The translations under genes were made by a program, and so were the position numbers. Below, in pieces: positions 8,205 through 18,142 of a DNA stretch of 64,000 nt. The notes under the pieces are model-generated. The model saw only the letters and a list, made by a program, of their open reading frames with translations, searched no databases and was not told where the DNA came from. Within the stretch, counting starts at the first letter, position 1; every line of letters begins with the position of its first letter. The stretch covers positions 4,898,001-4,962,000 of the forward strand of contig NZ_CP095050.1 of NCBI RefSeq assembly GCF_022921075.1. The letters are read 5' to 3'. The DNA comes from Hymenobacter sp. 5317J-9 (lineage in GTDB: Bacteria > Bacteroidota > Bacteroidia > Cytophagales > Hymenobacteraceae).

Positions 8205-9233
8205 ATGCCTCGTCACTCCCTGGCCGATTTTAATGCCCTGCCCTACCCCATCCTCGACGTGCGGGCCCCCATTGAGTTTGCGCAGGGCCACGTGCCGGGC
8301 GCCCTCAACCTGCCGCTGTTCACCGACGAGGAACGGGCTCGCATCGGCACGGCCTACAAGCAAGTGAGCCAGGAACACGCCGTGCACCTGGGCCTGGAGT
8401 TCTTCGGGCCGAAGATGTCGGCCATGGTGAAGCAGGCTAAAAAGCTGGCCCCGGGCAAAGAAGTGCGGCTGCACTGCTGGCGCGGCGGCATGCGCAGCGG
8501 CGCCGTGCTGTGGCTGCTGGAGCTGGCCGGCTTCCGAGTGCACCTGCTGGACAAGGGCTACAAGGACTACCGTCGTGCGGTGCTGGCCTCGTTTGAAGGG
8601 CCGCGCGCGTGGCGCGTGCTGGGCGGCCTTACCGGCAGCGGCAAAACCGACGTGCTGCACGCCCTGGCCGCGGCGCCCCACCGCCAGCCCGTGCTCGACC
8701 TGGAGGGCCTGGCCCACCACAAGGGCTCGGCTTTTGGGGCCATTGGGCAGCCGACGCAGCCCACGCAGGAGCAGTTTGAGAACAACCTCGCCGCCGCCCT
8801 GCTCGACCTGCCCGCCGGCGCGCCCGTGTGGGTGGAAGACGAGAGCCGCCAGATTGGCCGGCTCACCATTCCCACGCCGCTATTTGAGCAGCTGCGCGCC
8901 GCGCCGCGCTGGGTGCTGGAAGTGCCGCGCGCGGCCCGCGTGGCCAAGCTGGCCGCCGAGTACGGCGCCGAAAACCCCGTCGAGCTGGCCGCCGCTATTG
9001 AGCGGCTGCACAAACGGCTGGGCGGGCTGGCCACGCAGCAGGCGCTGGCGGCCGTGGAAGCCGGCGACTTCGTCCGCATGGTGGAGCTGGTGCTTGACTA
9101 TTACGACAAAACCTACACCTACGGCCTGGCGCAGCGCCCCGGCGAGCCGGCCCGCACCTTTGTGCCCGTGGCCGACTGCAACCCCGCCGACAATGCAGCT
9201 ACTTTGGTTGAGCGTACTTCGCCCAAACCCTAA
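8205..9233 (+). CDS. mnmH: tRNA 2-selenouridine(34) synthase (SelU/MnmH)
   Basis: A 342-aa enzyme that replaces sulfur with selenium (via a geranylated intermediate) at wobble 2-thiouridine of certain tRNAs. The N-terminal rhodanese domain carries catalytic Cys91 in HCWRGGMRSG. The C-terminal half has a P-loop, GGLTGSGKT, at 140-148. Length and order of domains match the family (E. coli 364 aa). Selenophosphate synthetase (selD) is not in the window, so whether selenium or only geranylation is used cannot be told. It lies 61 bp after pdxJ and may be cotranscribed. Confidence 0.93.
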   Translation: MPRHSLADFNALPYPILDVRAPIEFAQGHVPGALNLPLFTDEERARIGTAYKQVSQEHAVHLGLEFFGPKMSAMVKQAKKLAPGKEVRLHCWRGGMRSGAVLWLLELAGFRVHLLDKGYKDYRRAVLASFEGPRAWRVLGGLTGSGKTDVLHALAAAPHRQPVLDLEGLAHHKGSAFGAIGQPTQPTQEQFENNLAAALLDLPAGAPVWVEDESRQIGRLTIPTPLFEQLRAAPRWVLEVPRAARVAKLAAEYGAENPVELAAAIERLHKRLGGLATQQALAAVEAGDFVRMVELVLDYYDKTYTYGLAQRPGEPARTFVPVADCNPADNAATLVERTSPKP

Positions 9234-9408
9234 GGCTGGTCGATTAATATCAACTCTTTATCCGAAGAAATCCCGCCCAGGTGTCGGGTTTGGTGGCTAA
9301 TGCGTAATTTGGGCGCAGGTTCATTGCTTGTTGCCGGACCTGTGGCCATTTGCGGCCCTTCTTGTTTCATCACTTCCCCTTTTTATTCCTCACTTTTCCC
9401 CCATTTTC

Positions 9409-12400
9409 ATGCTAACAACCTTACAGACCCGGCTGAAAACAGCCAGCCGGTGGTTGCCGGTGGCTTTGTTGCCACTGCTGCCACTCGCGGCAAGCGCCCA
9501 ACAACTGGGCTATTCGCCGACAAGCGCCACCAACGTGGCCGGTACTTACACCGACTTGGGCACCAATGGCACGGCCATCACTACGTCGAGCAACGACGAC
9601 GCCAACTCGGCTGCGCAGAACATCGGCTTCACGTTCACCTACAACGGGACTGCGTTCACGCAGTTTGTGCTGAACACCAATGGCCTGATACGCCTGGGCA
9701 GCGCCGCTCCCTCGGTGGCCAACCTGTTTGGCGTGTACGAGACCGGGCAAACGGCGCCGGGGGTTGACCCGGTGGGCAGCACCAACGCGGCCGACGTGAA
9801 CCTGATTATGCCGTTCAACTTCGACCTCATCCCGGGCACCGGCACCGCCGAATACCGTGTGGCCACCACCGGCACGGCGCCCAACCGGGTGTGCACCATT
9901 CAGTGGAAGAACGTGAGCGACAAGTCGGGCACGGCCCGCCTGAGCCAGTACGCCAACATGTCGTTCCAGGCCAAGCTCTACGAAACTACCAACAACATCG
10001 AGTTTGTGTACGGCCCGACCACGGCCTCGACCAACGCGGCCATTTCGCGCTTCCCCAGCGTGGGCATCAAGGGTTCGGGCTCGGGCAACGGCCAAACGGT
10101 GCTGGCCAACAAAACCACTGGTGCGGCGGCGTGGTCGACCACGGCCTTTATCACCGGCGTTTACACCGGCACTACCCATAACTTCAACGCCACGGCAGTT
10201 CCTGACGCCGGCCGCACCTACCGCTTCGCCCCGGGCACCATCGCGGCCCCGGCCAACGACGACTGCGCCGGCGCCACGGCCCTGACGGTGGGCACGTCGT
10301 GCACCAATGTGACGGCCAACAACGGCCTGGCAACGGCTTCAACGGGCGCGCCGGCTCTCACCTCTACCGGTTGCTTCAATCCCGCTCTCGCCATCGGTAA
10401 CGACTTGTGGTATACGGTAGTGGTTCCTGCCACCGGCACCGTCACCGTCACTACCAGCGCCGTTGCAGGCTCTACGGTAGACGACACCGGCATCATCATC
10501 TACTCCGGTACGTGCGCCGCCCTCACCGAAATCGGTTGCAACGACGCCATTGCCGCCCCCAATAACGAGTTTTCGAGCGCGACGGTAACGGGCCGCACCC
10601 CGGGCTCCACGCTCTACGTTCGGGTATTCACCTACCCCGGCACGGACGCCGGAACCTTTGGCATCTGCGCCACTACCGTGGCGCCCAACGACGCTGCGGT
10701 TCGCATGGTGTACGCCCTCACCAAGCTGCCCATTCCGCAGGGCGCGCCCCACGCCGTAAGCGCCTACGTGACCAACACCGGCACCAGCGCCCAAACGAAC
10801 CTGGTGGTGACCCTGAACGTGACGGGTGCTAATACTTTCAGCAACACGAAGACGGTGGCTTCGCTGGCCGCTGGTGCCAGCACCACCGTGATCTTCGACC
10901 CGTATGTGCCCACCGCTACCGGCAACAACACCGTAACGGTTTCGGTACCTGCCGATGACAACGCGGGCAACAACGCAAGCAGCGTTACCCAGGTGGTGAA
11001 CGCCTCGGACTACTCGTACAACGACGCTACGCAACCGACTTCGGCTCGTGGCTTCGGTCCCAGCACCACGTTCACGGGGGCTTTCCTGACCAAGTTCACG
11101 GCCAACACGTCGGTGAACGTGACCCAGGTGCGCGCCTTCCTGGTGAACTTCTCGGGCGCTCCCAGCCCCACCATCGGCAAAACGGTATACGCCGTGGTAA
11201 TGAACCCCACCACGGGTGCCGTCCTCGGCCGTTCCCCCGACTACGTGGTAACGGCTGCCGACGTAGCCGGCACTGGCTACACCAATTTCACCCTGAGCAC
11301 GCCGGTGGCCCTGACCGCCGGTGACTTCCTCGTGGGCCTGGCGCAGACTTACCAGACGGGCCAAACCACCCAATACTTCCCGCTGGGCACCCAGCCCGAG
11401 GTGTACACCCGGGCTGGTCAGTACTTCACCGCCTCGGCTACCACGGCTGCGGCTCCGGTCGACGTGACTACCGTGGCCAACGCCACCCGCGACTTCCGCT
11501 TCATGCTGGAAGCCGTAACGACCTCGACCAGCGCCCCGGCCTGCACCCCGGTTAGCGCCCTCACGGCCGGTTCCGTCACCCAGACCGGTGCCACCATCAC
11601 CTTCACGGCTCCGGCCGGCACGGGTGGCTACGTGGTAACCTATACCGCCGCTAACGGCACTCCCGTGACCGTGACGCCGGCCCCCACGGGCTCGCCCATC
11701 GTCCTGACTGGCCTGGCCTCGGGCACCACCTACACCGTGAGCGTGGTAACGTCCTGCTCGACGGGTGCCAACTCCATCCCGGTGACCACCACCTTCACCA
11801 CCCTGCTGCCCCCCGCAGCCTACGCCACGCTGCCTTTCACCGAAGGCTTCGAAGGCACTTGGATTAACGTGGGTGGCACGCGCGACGTGCCCTCCAACAG
11901 CTGGCGCAACACGCCCGCCACGGGCGACAACTCTTGGCGCCGCGAAGACGACGGCTTCCTGTCGGCTGGCTGGCAGTACGAAGCCTACGAAACGGCTTCG
12001 ACCAGCAACCCCACGCCTCCTTACGTGACGCGTTCGAGCACCGGCTCGCACTCGGCTCGCTTCCACACCTTCGGCTCGGCCATTGGCTTGCAAGGCAAGT
12101 TTGACCTCTACGTCAACCTGAGCGGTGCCGCCGGCGCCCGCACGCTGACGTTTGACTTCATCAACCCCAGCGGCACCGACAAAGTGGAAGTGCTGTACAG
12201 CACCGACGGCGGCGCCACCTTCAACGCCACGCCCCTGCTGACGGCCACCACCAACACGGCCTTCGCGGCCAAAACGGTGGTTATCCCCAGCACCTCGGCC
12301 ACGACGGTGATTCGCTTCCAGGCCACTTCGGACTTCGGCAACGACGACATGGGCATCGACAACGTGCGCCTGAGCATCATCTCGTCGAGCCGCAACGAAG

Positions 12401-12657
12401 CCCTGGCCGCCACGGTGGGCCTGTACCCCAACCCGGCCCACCAGAACTTCACGCTGGAAGTACCGGCCGGCAGCCTGCACGCTGCTACCGCTACGCTCAT
12501 CAACTCGCTTGGCCAGACGGTGCTGACCCAGCAGCTGAACCTGCCCACCGCCGGTGGCAGCACGAAGTTCGACGTGAGCCGTCTCGCTGCTGGCGTATAC
12601 TCGCTGCAGCTGAAGTCGGGCAACGACCTCGTGGTGAAGCGCGTGGTGGTGGAATAA
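9409..12657 (+). CDS. Large secreted T9SS cargo protein with CARDB-like and Fn3 domains
   Basis: A 1082-aa secreted protein. It has a signal peptide (cleavage near LAASAQQ), a beta-rich N-terminal half, a CARDB-like segment around residues 450-550 (VTNTGTSAQTNLVVTLNV), a fibronectin type III-like domain around 700-800 and a concanavalin-like jelly-roll region after that (TLPFTEGFEGTW). The last ~80 residues (LYPNPAHQNFTLEVP to the end in VVKRVVVE) form a type A T9SS sorting domain. It is probably surface-attached or released; no catalytic residues are recognised. The ATG at 9409 is preferred because the signal peptide begins there. A strong terminator follows. Confidence 0.85.
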   Translation: MLTTLQTRLKTASRWLPVALLPLLPLAASAQQLGYSPTSATNVAGTYTDLGTNGTAITTSSNDDANSAAQNIGFTFTYNGTAFTQFVLNTNGLIRLGSAAPSVANLFGVYETGQTAPGVDPVGSTNAADVNLIMPFNFDLIPGTGTAEYRVATTGTAPNRVCTIQWKNVSDKSGTARLSQYANMSFQAKLYETTNNIEFVYGPTTASTNAAISRFPSVGIKGSGSGNGQTVLANKTTGAAAWSTTAFITGVYTGTTHNFNATAVPDAGRTYRFAPGTIAAPANDDCAGATALTVGTSCTNVTANNGLATASTGAPALTSTGCFNPALAIGNDLWYTVVVPATGTVTVTTSAVAGSTVDDTGIIIYSGTCAALTEIGCNDAIAAPNNEFSSATVTGRTPGSTLYVRVFTYPGTDAGTFGICATTVAPNDAAVRMVYALTKLPIPQGAPHAVSAYVTNTGTSAQTNLVVTLNVTGANTFSNTKTVASLAAGASTTVIFDPYVPTATGNNTVTVSVPADDNAGNNASSVTQVVNASDYSYNDATQPTSARGFGPSTTFTGAFLTKFTANTSVNVTQVRAFLVNFSGAPSPTIGKTVYAVVMNPTTGAVLGRSPDYVVTAADVAGTGYTNFTLSTPVALTAGDFLVGLAQTYQTGQTTQYFPLGTQPEVYTRAGQYFTASATTAAAPVDVTTVANATRDFRFMLEAVTTSTSAPACTPVSALTAGSVTQTGATITFTAPAGTGGYVVTYTAANGTPVTVTPAPTGSPIVLTGLASGTTYTVSVVTSCSTGANSIPVTTTFTTLLPPAAYATLPFTEGFEGTWINVGGTRDVPSNSWRNTPATGDNSWRREDDGFLSAGWQYEAYETASTSNPTPPYVTRSSTGSHSARFHTFGSAIGLQGKFDLYVNLSGAAGARTLTFDFINPSGTDKVEVLYSTDGGATFNATPLLTATTNTAFAAKTVVIPSTSATTVIRFQATSDFGNDDMGIDNVRLSIISSSRNEALAATVGLYPNPAHQNFTLEVPAGSLHAATATLINSLGQTVLTQQLNLPTAGGSTKFDVSRLAAGVYSLQLKSGNDLVVKRVVVE

Positions 12658-12677
12658 CCTCCTCCACACTTTGCACA

Positions 12678-12710
12678 AAAAAGGGCTGACCGCATGGTCA
12701 GCCCTTTTTT
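12678..12710 (+). terminator. Rho-independent terminator after T9SS gene
   Basis: Stem AAAGGGCTGACC / GGTCAGCCCTTT with a 4-nt loop (GCAT) and a T-run on the plus strand; the A-run also makes it usable on the minus strand, although the convergent MoxR gene ends at 12762, before it. Confidence 0.85.
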
Positions 12711-12761
12711 TATGTCTGTCCACCTGGCAACGCGATTGACCGGCGCGCAGAGGCCAGCCGT

Positions 12762-13760
<999 letters not shown>

Positions 13761-14038
13761 GGGGTAGGGAAACAGGCGAAACAGCCGCCGCAAGGTAGGC
13801 ACGCCGCCCGAGTAGCGCGCCACGCCCCCGCCCACCCGGTGTTTTTAGCTGCGTGGGCCAACTAAGCCAGCGGAGACCCGTAGGGAAAATGCCCCGTCAG
13901 GCCTTGCTTGACGGCCCGGGCACCAGCTGATAAATTAACACAGATAATACTCCCGGAAGGCTATATTTTAAAAACATTGTGATACATTTACCCCTCTGGT
14001 TGCCTTCGCATTTCACTTCACCTTCTCAACCCTAACGC

Positions 14039-14251
14039 ATGAAATCATTTCTCCTAACTCGTTTGCTGCCAGCATTTACCATGGCACTGGCGTTTGCCGG
14101 AACCGTACTGGCCCAGGGCCCTGGCTCGGGTGGTCCCACGCCCGGCACACCCGCCGCCGAAGTGCCGCTGGATGGCGGGGCCTCGCTGCTGCTGGCCGGT
14201 GGGGTGGCCTACGGCCTCAAGCGCCTGCGCGACCGCCGCAAGAAATCCTAG
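14039..14251 (+). CDS. Small PID-CTERM-like exosortase substrate
   Basis: A 70-aa protein built almost only of targeting signals. Residues 1-25 are a signal peptide ending in VLAQ. A Gly/Pro-rich linker of about 17 residues follows. The tail has AAEVPLDGG, a hydrophobic helix (ASLLLAGGVAYGL) and a basic end (KRLRDRRKKS). This is the tripartite layout of exosortase sorting tails, with PLDGG in place of PEP; I recall the name PID-CTERM for it. The XrtX-like exosortase starts 97 bp downstream, beyond a strong terminator. The mature peptide would be about 20-25 residues, so its role is unclear. Confidence 0.8.
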   Translation: MKSFLLTRLLPAFTMALAFAGTVLAQGPGSGGPTPGTPAAEVPLDGGASLLLAGGVAYGLKRLRDRRKKS

Positions 14252-14281
14252 CCTTTGTTTCAACACTGCCCGCAGTAGCCC

Positions 14282-14318
14282 GACGGCCTTTCCGACGAGA
14301 AAGGCCGTCTTTTTTTTG
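14282..14318 (+). terminator. Rho-independent terminator after PID-CTERM-like gene
   Basis: Stem GACGGCCTTTC (14282-14292) / GAAAGGCCGTC (14299-14309) with a 6-nt loop and nine T residues. It separates the small substrate gene from the exosortase gene, which suggests that the two are transcribed separately. Confidence 0.9.
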
Positions 14319-14333
14319 CGGCTTCGCAGCTGT

Positions 14334-14341
14334 TATCTTTC
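14334..14341 (+). promoter_or_regulatory. Putative -7 element directly upstream of xrtX
   Basis: TATCTTTC matches the TAnnTTTG consensus at 7 of 8 positions and ends 8 bp before the ATG at 14349. If real, the transcript would have almost no leader. It follows a terminator, so the exosortase gene needs its own promoter. Confidence 0.35.
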
Positions 14342-14348
14342 CTGCCTT

Positions 14349-14906
14349 ATGCTACCTTCCGCCCCCGCCGCTGGCGCACCGCCCGACAATCGGCTGCTGT
14401 TTCGCTTTTTGCTTGTGGCCGTGGCCATGTATTTGGCGTGGTTTTTTGGCTATCAGCAGTGGCTGGGGCCCGACGGGCGCCTCGACGCCGCGCTGTGTGC
14501 CCAGATTACGCGCAGCAGCGTGGGCTTGCTGCAGGGGCTGGGTTTTGAGGCGGCCGTGAGCCCCTCCTCCCGCCAGCTGGTGCTGATGAGCGGCCAGCCC
14601 TCGGTGGTGGTGTACCCGCCCTGCAACGGGCTGGTGCTGTACGCGCTGTTTGGGGGCTTCGTGCTGGCGTTTCCGGGGCCGTGGCGGCGCAAGGCGTGGT
14701 TTATTCCGGCCGGCATGGCGCTCATTTGGGGGCTGAACGTGCTGCGCGTGGCCGCGCTGGCCATCAACCACCGCTACGCCCATTCGTCGCTCGAATTCAA
14801 CCACCACTACACCTTCAACTTTGTGGTGTACGGCTGCATTTTTGGCCTCTGGATGCTGTGGGCCCGGCGCCTGGCCGTGGCGCCCAACGGCCCGGCCCAT
14901 GACTGA
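14349..14906 (+). CDS. xrtX: Exosortase family protein (XrtX-like)
   Basis: A 185-aa integral membrane protein with several hydrophobic helices and the exosortase triad: Cys92 in YPPCNGLVLY, Arg133 in LNVLRVAAL and His152/His153 in FNHHYTFN. Exosortases are transpeptidase-like membrane enzymes that cleave C-terminal sorting tails. The size is small, as in archaeosortase/XrtX-type enzymes. The ATG at 14349 is the start nearest the family N-terminus. The next gene overlaps the stop by 8 bp. The likely substrate is the 70-aa protein immediately upstream; other substrates may lie elsewhere in the genome. Confidence 0.85.
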   Translation: MLPSAPAAGAPPDNRLLFRFLLVAVAMYLAWFFGYQQWLGPDGRLDAALCAQITRSSVGLLQGLGFEAAVSPSSRQLVLMSGQPSVVVYPPCNGLVLYALFGGFVLAFPGPWRRKAWFIPAGMALIWGLNVLRVAALAINHRYAHSSLEFNHHYTFNFVVYGCIFGLWMLWARRLAVAPNGPAHD

Positions 14907-15393
14907 GGCAGGGCTGACGCCGCGCAGCAACGGCGGCCGCTGGGTAGCGGTGGGCGCGCTGCTGGCTGCCCTGCTTCTGCTGGGCGTGTACGACGTGGCC
15001 GTGCTGAATTTCCTGACGAAATGGTGGCAGCGCGCCCTGGCCGCCGTGGGCCTGCGCCAGCAGCTGGAAGCCCTGCAGCAAGGCATCAGCGGGAGCGTGG
15101 TGAAGCGGCCGCTGCCGGCGGTGATGACTTATGCCGTGGGCTACCTGAGCGTTTGCCTGCTGCTACTGCGCCTGCTGCTGCCAGCGCCCGCGCAATGGCG
15201 GCTGGTGCTGCGGCTGTACGCGGGCACGCTGGCCGTGTACGTGGCGCTAGTGGTGCTGGGCAAGCTGGCCGGCGATGCCCAATGGGCCTACCGCCTCGGC
15301 CGGCAGCTACTCGATTTTGTGGTGAGCCCGCTGCCGGTGGCCGGGCTGTACGTGCTGCTGCGCTCAGGATTTGGGGCCAGGGCCAAGGCCTGA
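14899..15393 (+). CDS. XrtX-associated membrane protein
   Basis: A 164-aa protein with about four hydrophobic segments (VGALLAALLLLGVY near the start, then SVCLLLLRLLL, LAVYVALVVLG and PLPVAGLYVLL). It overlaps the exosortase gene by 8 bp, which implies translational coupling. I recall a family of this type accompanying XrtX exosortases in Bacteroidota, so the call rests on context and topology rather than on a catalytic motif. It may stabilise the exosortase or help present the substrate. Confidence 0.7.
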   Translation: MTEAGLTPRSNGGRWVAVGALLAALLLLGVYDVAVLNFLTKWWQRALAAVGLRQQLEALQQGISGSVVKRPLPAVMTYAVGYLSVCLLLLRLLLPAPAQWRLVLRLYAGTLAVYVALVVLGKLAGDAQWAYRLGRQLLDFVVSPLPVAGLYVLLRSGFGARAKA

Positions 15394-15398
15394 ACGTG

Positions 15399-15493
15399 GT
15401 AAAGACGCGACACTTCGCGTCTCGGCGTCCGGGCGGCTGGCGTCGCTCGCCGGTAATCGTTCAGCGCTGAGACGCGAAGTGTTGCGTCTCTAC
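15399..15493. repeat. Palindromic repeat, GACGCGAAGTG family
   Basis: Arms of 25 bp (15399-15423 and 15469-15493) with two mismatches enclose a GC-rich 45-bp loop. The core ACACTTCGCGTCTC differs from the GTCAT-core family, so this is a second palindrome type. It lies in the gap between the exosortase pair and paaE. Confidence 0.75.
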
Positions 15494-15565
15494 ATTGTGC
15501 TGGGGGCCTCTTTTTCGGCCTTTTTGCTAAAACAAACACTCGTTAGCTTTTTGGGTTATAGTAGC

Positions 15566-15573
15566 TATATTTG
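15566..15573 (+). promoter_or_regulatory. Putative -7 element upstream of the paa operon
   Basis: TATATTTG is a full match to TAnnTTTG, in a short AT-rich stretch 80 bp upstream of the paaE ATG. A TTTG at 15550-15553 is nearby but closer than the usual 17-23 bp, so the -33 element is uncertain. Confidence 0.45.
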
Positions 15574-15653
15574 TAAGGTCGCCGATTGTTGCCTTTTAGG
15601 CAATGGCTGGACGACCTTCTGCTCTCGCCCTCACTGCTCATCCCATCCCACCC

Positions 15654-16730
15654 ATGAGCCAGTTTCACAAACTCAAAATCAAGAACATTCGGCGCGAAAC
15701 GCCCGACTGCGTTTCGCTGGCGTTTGACGTGCCGGCCGAGCTGCGCGAGGCTTTCCGCTACACGCCCGGGCAGTACCTCACCCTGCGCCGCGAGCATAAT
15801 GGCGAGGAGCTGCGACGCTCCTATTCCATTTGCAGCAGCCCGCTGGACGACGAATGGCGCGTGGCTATCAAGAAAGTACCCGAGGGCCGCTTCTCCACCC
15901 TGGCCGTGGATGGCCTGCACGCGGGCGACACCCTCGACGTGATGCCGCCGCAGGGCCGCTTCTCCCCCAGCCTGCACCCCACGCAGGCCAAGCGCTACGC
16001 GCTATTTGCCGCCGGCAGCGGCATCACGCCCATTCTGAGCATTGCCAAAACGGTGTTGCTCACCGAGCCCGGCAGCCATGTGTACTTGGTATATGGCAAC
16101 CGCGGCCGCAACTCCATCATCTTCAAGGAAGCCATTGAAGGGCTGAAGAATAAATTTCTGAACCGGCTGAGCGTGTACCATGTGCTGAGCCGCGAGCAGG
16201 GCGACAGCGAGTTGTTTTTCGGCCGCCTCGGCTACGCCAAAGCGGCCGAATTTCTGCAAAAAATTGTGCCCGCGGACCGGCTCGATGAGGCGTTCATCTG
16301 CGGACCCGAGGAGATGATTCACGGCGTGAAGCAGGCCCTAACGGAAGCCGGGGTGGCCAGCGACAAGATTCACTTTGAGTTGTTTGCCTCCACCAGCAGC
16401 CCGGCCAATGCCAGGGCAACCGCGCCGCGCCCAATGGGCGACGACGACCAGAAAAGCCAGGTAACGGTGCAGCTCGACGGCCGCGCCTACCCGCTGGCCA
16501 TGTCGTACTACGGCGACACGGTGCTCGATGCCCTGCTGGCCATTGGGGTGGATGCGCCCTATTCCTGCAAAAACGGCATGTGCAGCACCTGCCGCGCCCG
16601 CGTCACGGCCGGCACGGCCGAGATGGACGTAAACTATTCGCTGTCCGATACCGAAGTGGCCAAGGGCTACGTACTTACTTGCCAGGCCCGGCCCACTACG
16701 CCGGAGGTTACGGTCGACTTCGACCAATAG
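15654..16730 (+). CDS. paaE: Phenylacetyl-CoA epoxidase reductase subunit PaaE
   Basis: A 358-aa reductase passing electrons from NAD(P)H to the diiron epoxidase that opens phenylacetyl-CoA degradation. The N-terminal FAD/NAD domain has RRSYSICSSP (FAD binding) and AAGSGITPILSI (nucleotide binding). The C-terminal plant-type [2Fe-2S] domain has Cys305, 310, 313 and 343. The ATG at 15654 gives the usual start. It leads the paaE-A-B-C-D cluster, a Bacteroidota-type order with the reductase first. Confidence 0.95.
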   Translation: MSQFHKLKIKNIRRETPDCVSLAFDVPAELREAFRYTPGQYLTLRREHNGEELRRSYSICSSPLDDEWRVAIKKVPEGRFSTLAVDGLHAGDTLDVMPPQGRFSPSLHPTQAKRYALFAAGSGITPILSIAKTVLLTEPGSHVYLVYGNRGRNSIIFKEAIEGLKNKFLNRLSVYHVLSREQGDSELFFGRLGYAKAAEFLQKIVPADRLDEAFICGPEEMIHGVKQALTEAGVASDKIHFELFASTSSPANARATAPRPMGDDDQKSQVTVQLDGRAYPLAMSYYGDTVLDALLAIGVDAPYSCKNGMCSTCRARVTAGTAEMDVNYSLSDTEVAKGYVLTCQARPTTPEVTVDFDQ

Positions 16731-16768
16731 CCACTTCTCTTTCTTTCAACTAAATCCCACCCCGTCCC

Positions 16769-17725
16769 ATGGAAACGCTCGAACAAGTCCTCACCCCGGA
16801 AGAACAGTTTCAGGCCCGCATCGATGCCGACGTGCGCATCGAGCCCAAGGACTGGATGCCGGAGGCGTACCGCAAAACCCTCATTCGCCAGATTTCGCAG
16901 CACGCCCACTCCGAACTGGTGGGCATGCTGCCCGAAGGCAACTGGATTACCCGCGCCCCTTCGCTGAAGCGCAAGTCCATTTTGCTGGCCAAGGTGCAGG
17001 ACGAAGCCGGCCACGGCCTCTACCTCTACAGCGCCGCCGAAACCCTCGGCACCACCCGCGACCAGATGCTGGCCGACCTGCACTCGGGCAAGGCCAAGTA
17101 CAGCAGCATCTTCAACTACCCCACCCTCAGCTGGGCCGATATGGGCTGCGTGGGCTGGCTGGTGGACGGCGCCGCCATTCTGAACCAAGTGCCGCTATGC
17201 CGCACCAGCTACGGCCCCTATGCCCGGGCCATGGTGCGCGTGTGCAAGGAAGAAAGCTTCCACCAGCGCCAAGGTTTTGAGGTGATGCAGACGCTGTGCG
17301 AGGGGGCGCCTGAGCAGAAAGCCATGGCCCAGGAAGCCCTCAACCGCTGGTGGTGGCCCACGCTGATGATGTTCGGCCCGAAAGATGCCGACTCGCCCAA
17401 CACCGAGCAAAGCATGAAGTGGCGCATCAAGCGCTTCACCAACGACGAACTGCGCCAGAAATTCGTGGACATGATGGTGCCCCAGGCCGAGTTTCTGGGC
17501 CTTACCGTGCCCGATGAAAAGGTGAGGTGGAACGAGGCCCGTCAGGCCTACGATTTCGGCGAAGTGAACTGGGACGAGTTCTGGGCCGTGGTGAAAGGCA
17601 ACGGCCTCTGCAACCACGAGCGCCTGCAGGCTCGCGTGGATGCCCACGAAGAAGGTGCTTGGGTACGCGAAGCCGCCAATGCCCACGCGGCCAAGCGCGC
17701 GGCGCGGGAGGCAGTGGCGGCTTAG
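16769..17725 (+). CDS. paaA: 1,2-phenylacetyl-CoA epoxidase catalytic subunit PaaA
   Basis: A 318-aa catalytic subunit of the phenylacetyl-CoA monooxygenase, which uses a diiron centre to epoxidise the aromatic ring. Visible iron-ligand motifs include QDEAGHG (around residue 80) and CKEESFHQRQG (around 165). Length and sequence are typical. It follows paaE by 38 bp; paaB comes after a palindromic repeat. Confidence 0.97.
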   Translation: METLEQVLTPEEQFQARIDADVRIEPKDWMPEAYRKTLIRQISQHAHSELVGMLPEGNWITRAPSLKRKSILLAKVQDEAGHGLYLYSAAETLGTTRDQMLADLHSGKAKYSSIFNYPTLSWADMGCVGWLVDGAAILNQVPLCRTSYGPYARAMVRVCKEESFHQRQGFEVMQTLCEGAPEQKAMAQEALNRWWWPTLMMFGPKDADSPNTEQSMKWRIKRFTNDELRQKFVDMMVPQAEFLGLTVPDEKVRWNEARQAYDFGEVNWDEFWAVVKGNGLCNHERLQARVDAHEEGAWVREAANAHAAKRAAREAVAA

Positions 17726-17743
17726 GTATTTAAGAAGAAAAAC

Positions 17744-17836
17744 GTCATGCAGAGCGTAGCGAAGCATCTCGCGCGCTTCGTTGCAATAGTATTGGTTAGT
17801 GCTGCACGCGAGATGCTTCGCTGCGCTCTGCATGAC
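17744..17836. repeat. Palindromic repeat, GTCAT-core family, copy 2, inside paa operon
   Basis: Arms of 30 bp (17744-17773 and 17807-17836) with one mismatch. It fills the gap between the paaA stop and the paaB ATG and so probably lies within a single transcript. It may affect the relative amount of PaaA and PaaB. Confidence 0.85.
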
Positions 17837-17849
17837 AACGAACAAAATT

Positions 17850-18137
17850 ATGAACCAATCCGAATGGCCTCTGTGGGAGGTTTTCATCCGCAGCAAGCAG
17901 GGGCTTGACCACAAGCACGTGGGCAGCCTGCATGCCGCCGACGCCACCATGGCCGTGCAAAACGCCCGCGACGTGTACACGCGCCGTCTCGAAGGCGTGA
18001 GCATCTGGGTGGTGGAGTCGAAGCACATCCACGCTTCCAATCCCGACGACTCGGAGGCCTTCTTCGACCCGGCGGCCGACAAAGTGTACCGGCACCCCAC
18101 GTTTTACGAGGTGCCGGATTCCATCAAACACATGTAA
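17850..18137 (+). CDS. paaB: 1,2-phenylacetyl-CoA epoxidase subunit PaaB
   Basis: A 95-aa small subunit that bridges the PaaA-PaaC heterodimers of the epoxidase. The start WPLWEVFIRSKQGLDHKHVGSLHA and the length (about 95 aa) are diagnostic. The ATG at 17850 is used; the open frame upstream runs through the palindrome. paaC follows 5 bp later. Confidence 0.96.
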   Translation: MNQSEWPLWEVFIRSKQGLDHKHVGSLHAADATMAVQNARDVYTRRLEGVSIWVVESKHIHASNPDDSEAFFDPAADKVYRHPTFYEVPDSIKHM

Positions 18138-18142
18138 TTGCC

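Noticed and set aside
10339..12723. A 794-codon minus-strand frame across the large T9SS gene
   Set aside because: It is Gly/Arg/Val-rich with no domain, and it overlaps a terminator and a clear cargo gene; it is a shadow frame.
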